A stretch of DNA of 37,025 bases, from contig CAIPTY010000076.1 of the NCBI GenBank assembly GCA_903868145.1, positions 1 through 37,025 on the forward strand, given 5' to 3'. The number at the start of each line of letters is the position of its first letter. The stretch's first letter is position 1. Positions 6,354 through 15,294 of this stretch are shown here, piece by piece. Below the pieces are notes generated by a model, which was given only the letters and a program-made list of their open reading frames with translations, did not search any database and was not told the origin of the DNA. The DNA comes from an uncultured Desulfuromonadales bacterium. Its GTDB lineage: Bacteria; Desulfobacterota; Desulfuromonadia; Geobacterales; Pseudopelobacteraceae. The translations under genes were made by a program, and so were the position numbers.

Positions 6354-9300
6354 TTATTTCCTGCTTATCTCCTGGCACCACCGGCAGTATTTTCTGCCGC
6401 ATTCCGTGCCGAACTCCCGATTCATGATGCCCAGGTGAACCGTCTCGATCAGGTTTGTAACAAACTTCATATCCTCCTGACTGATCGCGACTTTCTGGTT
6501 GATGAACTTCCCGGTGGCCGCATCAGGCTCCACAAAGCAGAACTGCGCCGATGCGACGTGATAGGCCGCAGCGTGGCTGCTTTCAAGGAGAAGCTTGTAG
6601 AAAACGGCCTGACGCCAGTAGGTTCCACCAAATCGATCCTCGATCGCGGGGGTCTTTCCGTCGCTCTCGGCCTTTATCACCTTGTCCGGATTCGGCGGCT
6701 GGAACTTCTTCCGGTCGTAGTTTCCAGTCTTGTAATCCACCAGGTTGACCTGTTTCTCTTCATAAAGCTCCAGTTTGTCCACTCTGCCGACGATGCAGAT
6801 TCCATCGCCCATAACCGCTTCAAAAGACTGCTCGATCATCACGTTTCGATGCCAGCGGTCAATATTTTCATCATACAGCCGGGCCATGGATGCCGAGCCG
6901 CCGGCCACTCTGCGCTGGAATTCGACATCTGTGAACGCGTCCTGCTGCTTGTTCATCTGGCAAGTGAAGAACTCCAGAAACGCCTCCTTCGGCGGGAACG
7001 TTGTGCCGGGTGATTCTTTCAGGGAGCGGAACAGGAATTCCAGGCTGTTGTGAGCCGCCGTTCCGTATGCCGTCGCAGCGTTTTTAGGGGTCGGTACACG
7101 AAGAACATGCGTGTAGAAGAATGTCCGGGGGCATTCCAGATACTGGTTGAGGTGGGAAAAACTGAGGCGGTAGTCGCTCAGCAGCTCTCCCACAAAATCG
7201 GAGTTGAATACGCTCTCACGATCAGGCTGCGGGGGCTGAAACCTCAGTTTCAGGGCATGGGCAAGTTCCTGTTCATCCAGCTGACAGGCGTTCACGGATA
7301 CGCTGCCGGACTGTTCGAGTTCAGCCACGAAGCGGGATTTTGAAAGGGGTTTGTCATTGTTGGAACGTTCGGGATAGCTGATGACCAGCCTGCGTTTGGC
7401 ACGGGTCATGGCCACGAAGAACAGCCTGCGCAGCTCCTCGTCATCGTCCTGCTCCGCGCTGCCGGGGCCTATTCCCGGAGGCAGGGAGAAGTCAGTCCGG
7501 GTGCGCTGCCCCTCCCAGTCAGATTCGGTGCAGCCCATCAGGTAGACGGTGTCAAATTCTAGCCCCTTGGATGAGTGTGTAGTGACAAGATTGATCCCGG
7601 TGCTGTTGAGCGCGATACGCTGCGCCGGAAGCTCGATGTTCTGGGATTCCATCGAATTGATCATGCCCACCAGTTGTGCCAGTGACAGTCGCGGGTTTTT
7701 GGCGCTACCGTCCTTGACAAAATCGAAGATGGTATTGAGGAGTTCCAGATGCCAGAGAGTTTCCCGCGTATCCTCATCACCGCCCAGCATCCCGAAACGG
7801 TTGATGATTTCATGAACCAGCTCCTGGATGGTTACGGCCTCGATACGTGTCAGCGTTGATTCGATCAGCTGCGAGATACGGGAGAAACAGGTGGATGAGT
7901 GCAGCAGGTGGCGGATGGGGAGGCGCCTCTCCTCCCGCGGTGCCCTCCCGTAGAGCCGGGCGATTTCCAGCGGGTCATGGCCGAACTGCGGATAATGGAG
8001 TATGCGGAACAGCTCCCCCTCCCCGGAGTGAGGACGGCTGTACTCCCCGGCCAGGTATTTCAGGATGGAGAGCAGCTGCATGCAGTAGGGATCGGTCAGC
8101 ACATTGCTGCGTTTCCGGGTGCTGTAGGGGACGCCCGCCGCTGACAGATAGGCAATCAGGTCATCGACCTGCCGGTGGGTATGGTAGAGCACAGCCATAT
8201 CGCCCAGGTCGCAGCCGGAGCGGTGCAGCTGCTCCAGTTCAAGCCCGATGGCTATGCTCTCCTGAATGCTTGTTGGAAATATTCGTATCTCGGGCAGTTC
8301 GGCGTCACCCTTGACCGCTGTCAGGGTTTTGTCAATATCCAGATACGGATACAGCTCCCGGTTCGCAAGTCTGCGGGTGTTGTTGCCGATCAGCGCCTGG
8401 GCGGCAGTCAGTATCTGCTGGCTGGAGCGGTAGTTGTGGGTCAGTGTGACCAGAGCAGGGCGATAGGTGGTGTTAAAGTCAAGGATATTTGCGACACTGG
8501 CACCCTGAAAACGGTAGATGGACTGGTCATCGTCGCCTACGACGAACAGGTTCGGATCATCCCAGTAGCTCATCAGCAGATTGACGATCTCGTTCTGACT
8601 GGTGCTGGTGTCCTGATACTCGTCCACCAGCAGATACTGGAAACGTTCCTGATAGTCGAAGAGCAGAGCCTGGTTCTGTTTGAAGGCACTGATAACCCAG
8701 AGAATCATGTCGTCAAAATCATAGCGGCTATTGTCGATGAGAATCTGCTGATAGACCGGATAGGTGTGCAGGGCCGCCCGGGTACGTTCAAACTTTCTGA
8801 TTTCGGCATCGATTTTATGCTGCATCAGATCGCCGGCGTTAAAGATGATCCCGTCGCGGGTGGTTTTGCGTTTGTAGCGCATGTCAGGGCTGGATGGCAG
8901 CGACTCGATGTACCTGTCAATGACCCCGCAGGCTGCCTCAATGTTCCAGTCCTCGCGTTTGATGGTGGCATACTGGTTCAGAAGCTTTTTACAGTCGTTG
9001 TACAAATCCCCTTTCTCCCTGGCCAGCGGATTTTCAAGCGGGAGCGAATCCAGGGTCTGCTTGACAAACTCGCGCTGTTCCAGTTCCGAGACGGGTCGAA
9101 GGTCGCCGTATCCGAACTGCATCGGGTTATCCTGAATGACAAGATTACAGAAGGAGTGGAACGTGAGGATGCTGACCCGGTAGGCATGTGACCCGATGAA
9201 CTGCAGCAGCCGCTCCCGCATGGCAATAGTTCCGGCATCGGTATAGGTGAGGCAGAGGATCGCTTCCGGCGGATTGCCCCGATTGATGATATTGGCGATG

Positions 9301-9455
9301 CGGGCGGCGATGATCTGCGTCTTGCCGGTGCCGGGTCCCGCAACCACGAGGAGGGTACCGTCGATCTGGTCGATGGCCTGTTTCTGGGCAGGGTTGGCTA
9401 CGCGGTACGCCTCAGAAAAATCTGTTTTCCGGGGTTCGACGGTGCGGCTTTGCAT
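6354..9455 (-). CDS. UvrD/AddA-type helicase fused to PD-(D/E)XK nuclease with Fe-S cysteines
   Basis: A 1033-residue protein if started at ATG 9455, with AGGT 8 bases upstream; a GTG at 9464 is an alternative. Superfamily 1A helicase motifs are all visible: Q-motif NPAQKQAID, Walker A AGPGTGKTQ near residue 40, motif II LLVDEYQDTS, motif III VVGDDDQSIYRFQGA, motif IV/V TTHSSKGLEFDTVYL, and motif VI LFFVAMTRAKRRL. The C-terminal 300 residues are a RecB/Cas4-like nuclease: GTAAHNSLEFL, GRVDKLELY, then VDYKTGNYDRKK. A cysteine in YLECPRTFFY and three in TECGRKYCRWC match the iron-staple arrangement of AddB-like nucleases ([4Fe-4S]). It should unwind and process DNA ends in repair. It is a lone gene, not an addAB or recBCD operon. 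Confidence 0.9.
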   Translation of the reverse strand: MQSRTVEPRKTDFSEAYRVANPAQKQAIDQIDGTLLVVAGPGTGKTQIIAARIANIINRGNPPEAILCLTYTDAGTIAMRERLLQFIGSHAYRVSILTFHSFCNLVIQDNPMQFGYGDLRPVSELEQREFVKQTLDSLPLENPLAREKGDLYNDCKKLLNQYATIKREDWNIEAACGVIDRYIESLPSSPDMRYKRKTTRDGIIFNAGDLMQHKIDAEIRKFERTRAALHTYPVYQQILIDNSRYDFDDMILWVISAFKQNQALLFDYQERFQYLLVDEYQDTSTSQNEIVNLLMSYWDDPNLFVVGDDDQSIYRFQGASVANILDFNTTYRPALVTLTHNYRSSQQILTAAQALIGNNTRRLANRELYPYLDIDKTLTAVKGDAELPEIRIFPTSIQESIAIGLELEQLHRSGCDLGDMAVLYHTHRQVDDLIAYLSAAGVPYSTRKRSNVLTDPYCMQLLSILKYLAGEYSRPHSGEGELFRILHYPQFGHDPLEIARLYGRAPREERRLPIRHLLHSSTCFSRISQLIESTLTRIEAVTIQELVHEIINRFGMLGGDEDTRETLWHLELLNTIFDFVKDGSAKNPRLSLAQLVGMINSMESQNIELPAQRIALNSTGINLVTTHSSKGLEFDTVYLMGCTESDWEGQRTRTDFSLPPGIGPGSAEQDDDEELRRLFFVAMTRAKRRLVISYPERSNNDKPLSKSRFVAELEQSGSVSVNACQLDEQELAHALKLRFQPPQPDRESVFNSDFVGELLSDYRLSFSHLNQYLECPRTFFYTHVLRVPTPKNAATAYGTAAHNSLEFLFRSLKESPGTTFPPKEAFLEFFTCQMNKQQDAFTDVEFQRRVAGGSASMARLYDENIDRWHRNVMIEQSFEAVMGDGICIVGRVDKLELYEEKQVNLVDYKTGNYDRKKFQPPNPDKVIKAESDGKTPAIEDRFGGTYWRQAVFYKLLLESSHAAAYHVASAQFCFVEPDAATGKFINQKVAISQEDMKFVTNLIETVHLGIMNREFGTECGRKYCRWCQEISRK

Positions 9456-9624
9456 GGGTGACACCTGATGAGCGGGAATTTTGATTGTTAAAGACTATAG
9501 CAGGAATATATCAGAGAAGAGTCTAAAATTCCCGATCAGTTTCCAAATTCGCATCTACCCTTTGTGACGGTTCTGTTGTAGTATATCCGGCGCAGTGATG
9601 ATCCGGCATTTCAAGGAAGCAGGC

Positions 9625-10233
9625 ATGATACTCCCGATACATCCCGATCACCCCCAGCCGCACAAGATTGCGCAGGTTGTCCAGTGCCTGAAAGAGGGCG
9701 GAATCATCGCCTATCCGACGGATACCACCTACGGCATCGGCTGTTCGATCTTCAATAAAAAGGGGATCGAGCGTATCTATCTCATGAAAGAACGCGATCG
9801 CCGCAAGCCGTTTTCGTTCATCTGCTCGACTCTTTCAGAGGTATCGCAGTATGCCAGGGTCAGCAACGTCGGCTTCAAACTTCTCAAACGCTACCTTCCG
9901 GGGCCGTATACCTTCGTGCTGGAGGCGACGCGCGATGTGCCAGACCTGCTGCTGACACGCCAGAAAACAGTCGGGATACGCATTCCCGACAACCGTATCT
10001 GCCTGGATCTGGTCAGTGCCCTGGGTAATCCGATCATCACAACCAGCGCCAACCTGTCAGGCGAGGAGCCGGTCGGCGACCCGTACCTGATTGAGAGTAC
10101 CTTCGGCTCGAAACTCGACTATGTGATCGACGGCGATATCCTGACCACGAACGTCAGCTCTGTGGTCAGTCTGGTCAACGATCTTCCCGAGGTGCTGCGG
10201 GAAGGTCTGGGGGATGTGTCATGGTGCGGGTGA
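9625..10233 (+). CDS. L-threonylcarbamoyladenylate synthase (Sua5/YwlC/YrdC family)
   Basis: The enzyme makes threonylcarbamoyl-AMP from threonine, bicarbonate and ATP, the first step of t6A formation at position 37 of ANN-decoding tRNAs. The YrdC fold is clear: GGIIAYPTDTTYGIGCS near the N-terminus, then IYLMKERDRRKPFSFIC, the KRYLPGPYTFVLEA segment, VGIRIPDN, and ITTSANLSGEEP. At 202 residues it is a stand-alone YrdC/YwlC-size protein without the Sua5 C-terminal domain. I chose ATG 9625 because AAGGA lies 8 bases upstream; the frame extends to a GTG at 9595. It is divergent from the helicase gene and is followed 21 bases later by a small membrane protein gene, probably co-transcribed. Confidence 0.92.
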   Translation: MILPIHPDHPQPHKIAQVVQCLKEGGIIAYPTDTTYGIGCSIFNKKGIERIYLMKERDRRKPFSFICSTLSEVSQYARVSNVGFKLLKRYLPGPYTFVLEATRDVPDLLLTRQKTVGIRIPDNRICLDLVSALGNPIITTSANLSGEEPVGDPYLIESTFGSKLDYVIDGDILTTNVSSVVSLVNDLPEVLREGLGDVSWCG

Positions 10234-10254
10234 TGGTCGGGGGAGAGGCGCCTG

Positions 10255-10620
10255 ATGCGTAAGCGTACAATCAGAAACGGTTTGCGTCTGGTATTGACAG
10301 CACTTGCCCTGATTATCATTGCCAGTTTTTATCTGGGCAGCGTGGGGGATGCGTTGTCATTGACAGGTGAAGTCGAGCTGCGCAGTTATCGGATCGGGAT
10401 TTTCCTGGCGGCTGCCCTGGGAAGCTACGGTGTTGTGGTGGCAGCCTTTGGCTTTGTGCTTCCTGCCGAAAAGCGTGATGCAGATGCCCGCATTATGCCG
10501 GTCTTTCTGATGATCGTAGTCGGCATGTTCCTGTTTTTCTACCTGCTGGCCGCTTCGTTCAATACTCCGCAGAAGCCCCGCCACGAGCGCCTCCGTCCCG
10601 GAGAGGCCATCACTATCTGA
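10255..10620 (+). CDS. Small membrane protein with about three helices (121 aa)
   Basis: No family is recognised. Three hydrophobic segments are visible: LRLVLTALALIIIASFYLG, IFLAAALGSYGVVVAAFGFV and IMPVFLMIVVGMFLFFYLLA. The N-terminus is basic (MRKRTIRNG) and the C-terminal tail is hydrophilic, which suggests an inner-membrane protein with an inside N-terminus. GGGGGAGAGG precedes the ATG at 10255 by about 7 bases. It follows the threonylcarbamoyl-AMP synthase gene closely, so the two are likely one transcript. Its stop is only 5 bases from the stop of convergent queH, and a 13-base palindrome covers both stops. Confidence 0.7.
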   Translation: MRKRTIRNGLRLVLTALALIIIASFYLGSVGDALSLTGEVELRSYRIGIFLAAALGSYGVVVAAFGFVLPAEKRDADARIMPVFLMIVVGMFLFFYLLAASFNTPQKPRHERLRPGEAITI

Positions 10621-10625
10621 AATTT

Positions 10626-11186
10626 TCAGGAATCCTGCGTGCCTCCGGCTGATCTTGACACCGGCAGATACCGTTCCTTCTCGCTGTAGATGCAGCCGCA
10701 GTACTGCTGGCGGTAAAGCCCCGATTCCTTTGATAACCGGATACCCTCCTGCCAGCCGGGGCGGAAGTCTTCGTAGTGGAAGGCAACGCCGGACTCCCTG
10801 CCAATCTGCTCCCCCAACTCGCGGATCTCGCCATGTTTCTGATAACGGCTGTACAGCAGGGCGGCTGTGAAGGCATCAAAACCCTGTTCGGCTGCCACCT
10901 GTGCAGTGGCTCTCAGGCGTGAGGCGTAACAATACGTGCAGCGTGTTTGCGGATTGGCGGCCACATTGGACAGAAAACCTTCCAGATCGTAGTCGTCCCG
11001 CATGATCAGCGGCATGGACTCAAGCTCTGCCATCTGCACAACGGCATCTCGGCGGCGGAGGTACTCCTGATAGGGGTGGATGTTGTGATTATAGAAAAAG
11101 CCGGTCACTTCATGACCGGCGCTTCGCAATGCCCGTAAGGGATACAGGGCGCAGGGGCCGCAGCAGGTATGGAGGAGGATGCGCAT
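10626..11186 (-). CDS. queH: Epoxyqueuosine reductase QueH
   Basis: QueH (formerly DUF208) carries out the last step of queuosine synthesis, reducing epoxyqueuosine to queuosine in tRNA; it replaces the B12-dependent QueG. The 186-residue protein shows the family's cysteine motifs: HTCCGPC at residues 6-12, TRCTYCYASRL in the middle and QYCGCIYSE near the end. These supply the ligands for an Fe-S cluster and a second metal site. The ATG at 11186 overlaps the ribBA stop as TGATG, so translation is probably coupled. A GTG one codon upstream is less likely. It is the last gene of the riboflavin operon and ends 5 bases from the convergent membrane-protein gene. Confidence 0.92.
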   Translation of the reverse strand: MRILLHTCCGPCALYPLRALRSAGHEVTGFFYNHNIHPYQEYLRRRDAVVQMAELESMPLIMRDDYDLEGFLSNVAANPQTRCTYCYASRLRATAQVAAEQGFDAFTAALLYSRYQKHGEIRELGEQIGRESGVAFHYEDFRPGWQEGIRLSKESGLYRQQYCGCIYSEKERYLPVSRSAGGTQDS

Positions 11187-12391
11187 CACAGATTCCCCAG
11201 CAGGTGTCCCATCTTGTCACGTTTGGTTTTGAGATAGCCCTTGTTGTTCCTGGTTGCCACAGCCTCGATAGGGACTCGTCCGACAACGTCGATGCCGTAG
11301 CCCTGAAGGCCGATCAGTTTTTTGGGATTATTGGTCATCAGGCGCATCTTGCGGATCCCCAGCGACAGCAGGATCTGTGCGCCGATACCGTAGTCGCGCA
11401 GATCGGCCTTGAAGCCCAGTTCCAGATTGGCCTCAACCGTGTCACGCCCCTTGTCCTGCAGCTCGTAGGCCTTGAGCTTGTTGATCAGGCCGATGCCGCG
11501 ACCCTCCTGGCGCATGTAGAGGATCACGCCTTTGCCTTCCTTCTCGATCATCTCCATGGCCCGATGGAGCTGCTCGCCGCAGTCACAGCGCTGGCTCCCC
11601 AGCACATCTCCGGTCAGGCACTCGGAATGCACCCGCACCAGCACCGGCTCACCGGAGTTGACAGTTCCCTTGATCAAAGCGATGTGGTCGAGCTTGTCCA
11701 CGTCGTTTTCGAATGCGACTGCGCGCCAGTCACCACCGTATCTCGACGGGAGATGTGCATCGGCGACGATGCGCACCAGGATTTCGTTCCTGAGACGGAA
11801 GGCAACCAGATCGGCAATGGTGCAGATCCTGATTTTGTGTTCCCGGGCGAATTTTTTAAGTTCTGGCATACGCGCCATGCTGCCGTTGTCGTTCATGATC
11901 TCGCAGATCACGCCGGCCGGTTTGAGGCCCGCCAGGCGTGCCAGATCGACAGACCCTTCGGTCTGCCCGGTGCGAACCAGTACGCCGCCGCTTCTGGCAC
12001 GCAGCGGGAAGATGTGACCGGGGCTGACCAGATCATTGCCGCTGGCGCCATCGGCCACGGCGGTCAGGATCGTGTGGGCACGGTCGGCGGCCGAAATGCC
12101 GGTGGTAACGCCCCGTTTCGCCTCGATGGATATGGTGAAGGCGGTCTCGAAGGGGGAGGTGTTGTCCCGTACCATGGGGCGCAGTCCCAGGTTGTCGCAG
12201 GCGCCGGGTGTCAGGGTCAGGCAGATGAGGCCGCGACCGAACTTTGCCATGAAGTTTATCGCTTCCGGCGTCACCGCCTCGGCCGCCATGGTCAGATCGC
12301 CCTCGTTCTCACGGTCTTCATCATCAACCAGGATGACCATCCTGCCCTGTCTGATGTCTTCGATTGCCGCTTCTATTGTTGCTACTGACAT
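11186..12391 (-). CDS. ribBA: Bifunctional DHBP synthase / GTP cyclohydrolase II
   Basis: The protein makes both riboflavin precursors. Residues about 1-200 are 3,4-dihydroxy-2-butanone 4-phosphate synthase (RibB): [46 protein letters not shown]. Residues about 205-400 are GTP cyclohydrolase II (RibA): [20 protein letters not shown], which supplies the three zinc cysteines, RQEGRGIGL, and [12 protein letters not shown] near the end. The 401-residue length fits RibBA. ATG 12391 is chosen because AAGGAA lies 9 bases upstream; the frame is open to 12469, but that part overlaps ribE and is not family-like. It is followed by overlapping queH and preceded 20 bases away by ribE. I saw no FMN riboswitch upstream of the operon. 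Confidence 0.96.
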   Translation of the reverse strand: MSVATIEAAIEDIRQGRMVILVDDEDRENEGDLTMAAEAVTPEAINFMAKFGRGLICLTLTPGACDNLGLRPMVRDNTSPFETAFTISIEAKRGVTTGISAADRAHTILTAVADGASGNDLVSPGHIFPLRARSGGVLVRTGQTEGSVDLARLAGLKPAGVICEIMNDNGSMARMPELKKFAREHKIRICTIADLVAFRLRNEILVRIVADAHLPSRYGGDWRAVAFENDVDKLDHIALIKGTVNSGEPVLVRVHSECLTGDVLGSQRCDCGEQLHRAMEMIEKEGKGVILYMRQEGRGIGLINKLKAYELQDKGRDTVEANLELGFKADLRDYGIGAQILLSLGIRKMRLMTNNPKKLIGLQGYGIDVVGRVPIEAVATRNNKGYLKTKRDKMGHLLGNL

Positions 12392-12411
12392 GGATCCGGT
12401 TCCTTTCTGCA

Positions 12412-13053
12412 TTATACAAAACCATTTTCCGCAAGGGTTTTCATGCTTAATCCGCCCGACCCGCTCCACGGCTGTGTCAGGCGTTCCACATACTTGCCGA
12501 TGATGTCGGTTTCGATGTTGACCTGGTCTCCGATGCGCAGTTTTGAGAGGTTCGTCGCGGTAAAGGTGTGGGGAATGATGTTGACCGAAAAGCGGTCGCT
12601 GCCAACGCTGTTGAGGGTCAGACTGACACCGTCGACAGCCACGGAGCCTTTTTCCACCAGGTAGCGGGCTGACGCCGTCGGCAGGGTGAAGTCCAGTACC
12701 CGGTTGCCCGCATTCTCGCGCAGACGGGCCAGGCTGGCGATGCAGTCAATATGACCGGTTACAATGTGTCCTCCCAGACGGTCGCCACACCTCAGGGCAC
12801 GTTCCAGATTGACGCTGCTGCCGCTTCGCACCGTTCCCACGGTTGTGCGTGAGAGTGTTTCGGGCGAAACATCGAAGGTCAGTGCTTTCCCGTCGACCGC
12901 GGTCACCGTCAGACAGGCGCCGTTGACAGCTACGGAATCACCGATGGCAATCTCCGAAACCGTAAGAGCGGTCTCGATCCGCAGCAGACCGGCTTCGCCC
13001 CGTCTCTCACTGGCCGCCACCCGACCCACATCTTCGATCAGGCCGGTAAACAC
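12412..13053 (-). CDS. ribE: Riboflavin synthase alpha chain
   Basis: The enzyme dismutates two 6,7-dimethyl-8-ribityllumazine molecules into riboflavin and a pyrimidinedione. The 213-residue protein begins [12 protein letters not shown], the conserved start of the family. It contains two similar lumazine-binding beta-barrels: the first with [14 protein letters not shown] and FDVSPETL, the second with [25 protein letters not shown] and FSVNIIPHT. The start overlaps the end of ribD by 16 bases, implying coupled translation. The gene is often called ribC or ribE depending on genus. Confidence 0.95.
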   Translation of the reverse strand: MFTGLIEDVGRVAASERRGEAGLLRIETALTVSEIAIGDSVAVNGACLTVTAVDGKALTFDVSPETLSRTTVGTVRSGSSVNLERALRCGDRLGGHIVTGHIDCIASLARLRENAGNRVLDFTLPTASARYLVEKGSVAVDGVSLTLNSVGSDRFSVNIIPHTFTATNLSKLRIGDQVNIETDIIGKYVERLTQPWSGSGGLSMKTLAENGFV

Positions 13054-14138
13054 GGCTGTTCCGGGCGGGCGGTCACAACAATATCGGAACCGATTCGAGA
13101 GACGTCGGTAAACTCAAGACGAATTGCCTCGGAGATACTGGTGATCCCCAGCAGGGTAAAGGGGGCGAAACCGTTGTTACCGATGATTTTGGGAGCCACG
13201 AAGAAAACCAGTTCGTCGATCTGTCGGTTCTGGAGCATCCTGCCCGCAAGCCGACTGCCCCCTTCCAGCAGGATTGACTGCACCCCCATGGACCCAAGTT
13301 TTCGCAGCAGGTCATCCATGGAGACACGCCCCTCAAATTCATCGCAGACCAGAATGGTGACACTCTGCTTCCGGTAGCGCAGATGCACACGCGGATTGGA
13401 TTCGCAGGTGGCGATGATTGTCCGCGTGGAGAGTTTTCCGCTCAGCATCGTAACGCTTTCGGGGGTTCGCAGGCGGGTGTCCACAATCACCCGCAGCGGG
13501 TTTTTACCACGGACGTGACGGACGGTGAGCTGGGGATTGTCCGCAATAACCGTATCAACCCCCACCATGATTGCATCCACGCGGGATCGCATGCGGTGGG
13601 CCTGTTTGCGTGACTCCTCGCTGCTGATCCAGCGGGATTCACCGGTGATCGTGGCGATGTTGCCGTCCAGGGTCATGGCGCATTTGTAGGTTACAAAAGG
13701 TATTCCGGTTGTGACCTGCTTGATGAAGGGGCGGTTGACGGCGCGGCACTCCTCCTCCAGAAGACCGCAGGATGTCTGGATGCCGGCCTGATTCAGCGCA
13801 GCTATTCCGCCGCCGCTGACCACCGGGTTGGGATCCAGCATACCGGCCACCACGCGTCTGACACCTGCCGCGATGAGCGCTTCGCTGCACGGAGGTGTTT
13901 TGCCGGTGTGGCAGCAGGGTTCGAGGGTGACGTACACATCCGCGCCACGAGCCGCATCACCGGCGGCCTGAAGGGCTAGCGCCTCGGCGTGGGGCGCTCC
14001 GGCCTTGTGGTGCCAGCCTTCACCGACAACAACGCCGTCCTTGACGATCACGCAGCCGACCGCCGGATTGGGAGATGTCTTTCCGATCCCCTTGCGAGCC
14101 AGGGTCAGTGCGCGTTTCATATATTTAATGTCTGTCAT
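13038..14138 (-). CDS. ribD: Bifunctional pyrimidine deaminase / reductase RibD
   Basis: RibD performs the second and third steps of riboflavin synthesis. The N-terminal 145 residues are a zinc deaminase: MKRALTLARKG, TSPNPAVGCVIVK, the zinc motif PHAEALAL, and LEPCCHTGKTPPC. The C-terminal 215 residues are the NADPH reductase: KCAMTLDGNIAT, SRWISSEESR, VGVDTVIADNPQLTVR, and SILLEGGSRLAG. The 366-residue length is normal. ATG 14138 is preferred, with AGGAC about 10 bases upstream; a GTG two codons earlier is possible. The gene lies 12 bases after nrdR and overlaps ribE. Confidence 0.96.
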   Translation of the reverse strand: MTDIKYMKRALTLARKGIGKTSPNPAVGCVIVKDGVVVGEGWHHKAGAPHAEALALQAAGDAARGADVYVTLEPCCHTGKTPPCSEALIAAGVRRVVAGMLDPNPVVSGGGIAALNQAGIQTSCGLLEEECRAVNRPFIKQVTTGIPFVTYKCAMTLDGNIATITGESRWISSEESRKQAHRMRSRVDAIMVGVDTVIADNPQLTVRHVRGKNPLRVIVDTRLRTPESVTMLSGKLSTRTIIATCESNPRVHLRYRKQSVTILVCDEFEGRVSMDDLLRKLGSMGVQSILLEGGSRLAGRMLQNRQIDELVFFVAPKIIGNNGFAPFTLLGITSISEAIRLEFTDVSRIGSDIVVTARPEQPCLPA

Positions 14139-14150
14139 CTGCACACCGTC

Positions 14151-14603
14151 CTATCTTTTCAGCAGATCCTGAAGCTCCTGCATGAATTCTCCAATATCCC
14201 GGAATGAGCGGTAGACCGAGGCAAAGCGGACGTAAGCCACCTCATCCATGCCGTGCAGTTCCTTCATGATCCATTCGCCGATGTCGGTGGTGGAGATCTC
14301 CTTATCGGAAGATTCCTGGAGTCGGGCTTCAAGACGATCAACCAGATGCTCGATGTCTTCCACCGGGATGGGTCTCTTCTCACACGCTTTTTTGATGCCG
14401 CTGATGATCTTCATGCGGTCGAACGACTCCCGACGCCCGTCCTTTTTGCAGACCTGCGGCAGCATCTCCTCAACCCGCTCATGGGTGGTGAAGCGCTTGC
14501 TGCATTCCTCGCATTCACGCCGGCGGCGGATGCCGGATCCCCCCTTGTCGGGGCGCGAATCCACCACCTTGCTGTCCGGGTTAGCGCAGAACGGGCATTT
14601 CAT
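14151..14603 (-). CDS. nrdR: Transcriptional repressor NrdR
   Basis: NrdR represses ribonucleotide reductase genes in response to ATP/dATP. The 150-residue protein has the N-terminal zinc ribbon ([17 protein letters not shown] with C3 and C6; [15 protein letters not shown] with the second pair) followed by an ATP-cone domain ([44 protein letters not shown] split here over two segments). Size and motifs fit the family throughout. It overlaps the upstream deaminase gene by 4 bases (ATGA). Its genomic link to comEB and ribD is common in bacteria. I did not find an NrdR box at the operon promoter. Confidence 0.96.
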   Translation of the reverse strand: MKCPFCANPDSKVVDSRPDKGGSGIRRRRECEECSKRFTTHERVEEMLPQVCKKDGRRESFDRMKIISGIKKACEKRPIPVEDIEHLVDRLEARLQESSDKEISTTDIGEWIMKELHGMDEVAYVRFASVYRSFRDIGEFMQELQDLLKR

Positions 14604-15064
14604 GGCGTATCACCTGTATCGGATGTGAAATGAATAACTTCGATGGCAGCCTCGGCGATCATTTCGCGAGCCAGCTCATCGGCATATCCCTCACCGTAGA
14701 TCACCCTGGTTATCCCGGCGTTGATAATCATTTTCGTGCAGATAATGCAGGGCATGGTGGTGCAGTACAGGGTTGCGCCATCGATGTTGGTGCCGTGTTT
14801 GGCGGCCTGGATGATGGCGTTCTGCTCGGCGTGCAGGCCGCGGCAGAGCTCGTGTCGCTCACCTGATGGAACCTTGAGCCGCTCACGAAGACAGCCGACC
14901 GCATGGCAATGGGTGATGCCGGAGGGAACGCCGTTGTAGCCGGTCGCAAGAATGTTGCGATCCTTGACCAGCAGCGCCCCTACCTGCCTGCGCATGCAGG
15001 ATGAGCGGGTCGCCACCAGACGGGTTATGTCCATGAAATACTGATCCCAGGAAGGTCTCTGCAT
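14600..15064 (-). CDS. comEB: dCMP/cytidine deaminase family protein (ComEB-like)
   Basis: A 154-residue zinc deaminase predicted to convert dCMP to dUMP for dTTP synthesis. It starts [13 protein letters not shown], typical of the family. The catalytic motif is GLHAEQNAI, and the other two zinc cysteines are in [16 protein letters not shown]. Two further cysteines plus an extra histidine upstream ([15 protein letters not shown]) form the second, structural zinc site seen in deoxycytidylate deaminases. It is the first gene of the comEB-nrdR-rib-queH operon, 4 bases overlapping nrdR, with a predicted promoter 37 bases upstream. Confidence 0.93.
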   Translation of the reverse strand: MQRPSWDQYFMDITRLVATRSSCMRRQVGALLVKDRNILATGYNGVPSGITHCHAVGCLRERLKVPSGERHELCRGLHAEQNAIIQAAKHGTNIDGATLYCTTMPCIICTKMIINAGITRVIYGEGYADELAREMIAEAAIEVIHFTSDTGDTP

Positions 15065-15100
15065 ATACGGCTGTTTCCTCGTGTGCGAGATGTCGACATC

Positions 15101-15129
15101 AAACTACCCCACTCTGGCCGCAAGGTCAA
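15101..15129 (-). promoter_or_regulatory. Predicted sigma-70 promoter of comEB-nrdR-rib-queH operon
   Basis: On the minus strand TTGACC (15124-15129) and TAGTTT (15101-15106) are separated by 17 bases. The expected start site near 15094 leaves a leader of about 30 bases before the comEB ATG at 15064. Confidence 0.5.
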
Positions 15130-15294
15130 TATTGTTGCCCCGTTTTACATTTTTTATTTGTCGGCATCAAAAAAAAATGTGGTAGAATTGCCGCAAATCC
15201 GGTCTCTGCACCGAAGTGAAGTTATTGGAGTGCCTGACCGGACGCACTTCCCACTGCTGTACCGGTAGATTGAACCGGAAAATAGGAATCTTCC

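Noticed and set aside
8175-9191. 338-codon plus-strand frame inside the helicase-nuclease gene
   Set aside because: Antisense shadow; the minus-strand frame carries every helicase motif.
11129-12388. 419-codon open frame on the plus strand across ribBA
   Set aside because: It is antisense to a clear ribBA gene with all catalytic motifs; its own translation has no recognisable motif and arises from GC-rich codon structure.
15183-15196. Possible sigma-54 site upstream of the hybrid kinase (GG-N10-GC)
   Set aside because: Spacing fits, but the -24 and -12 flanks (TGGTAG, CCGC) do not match the consensus.
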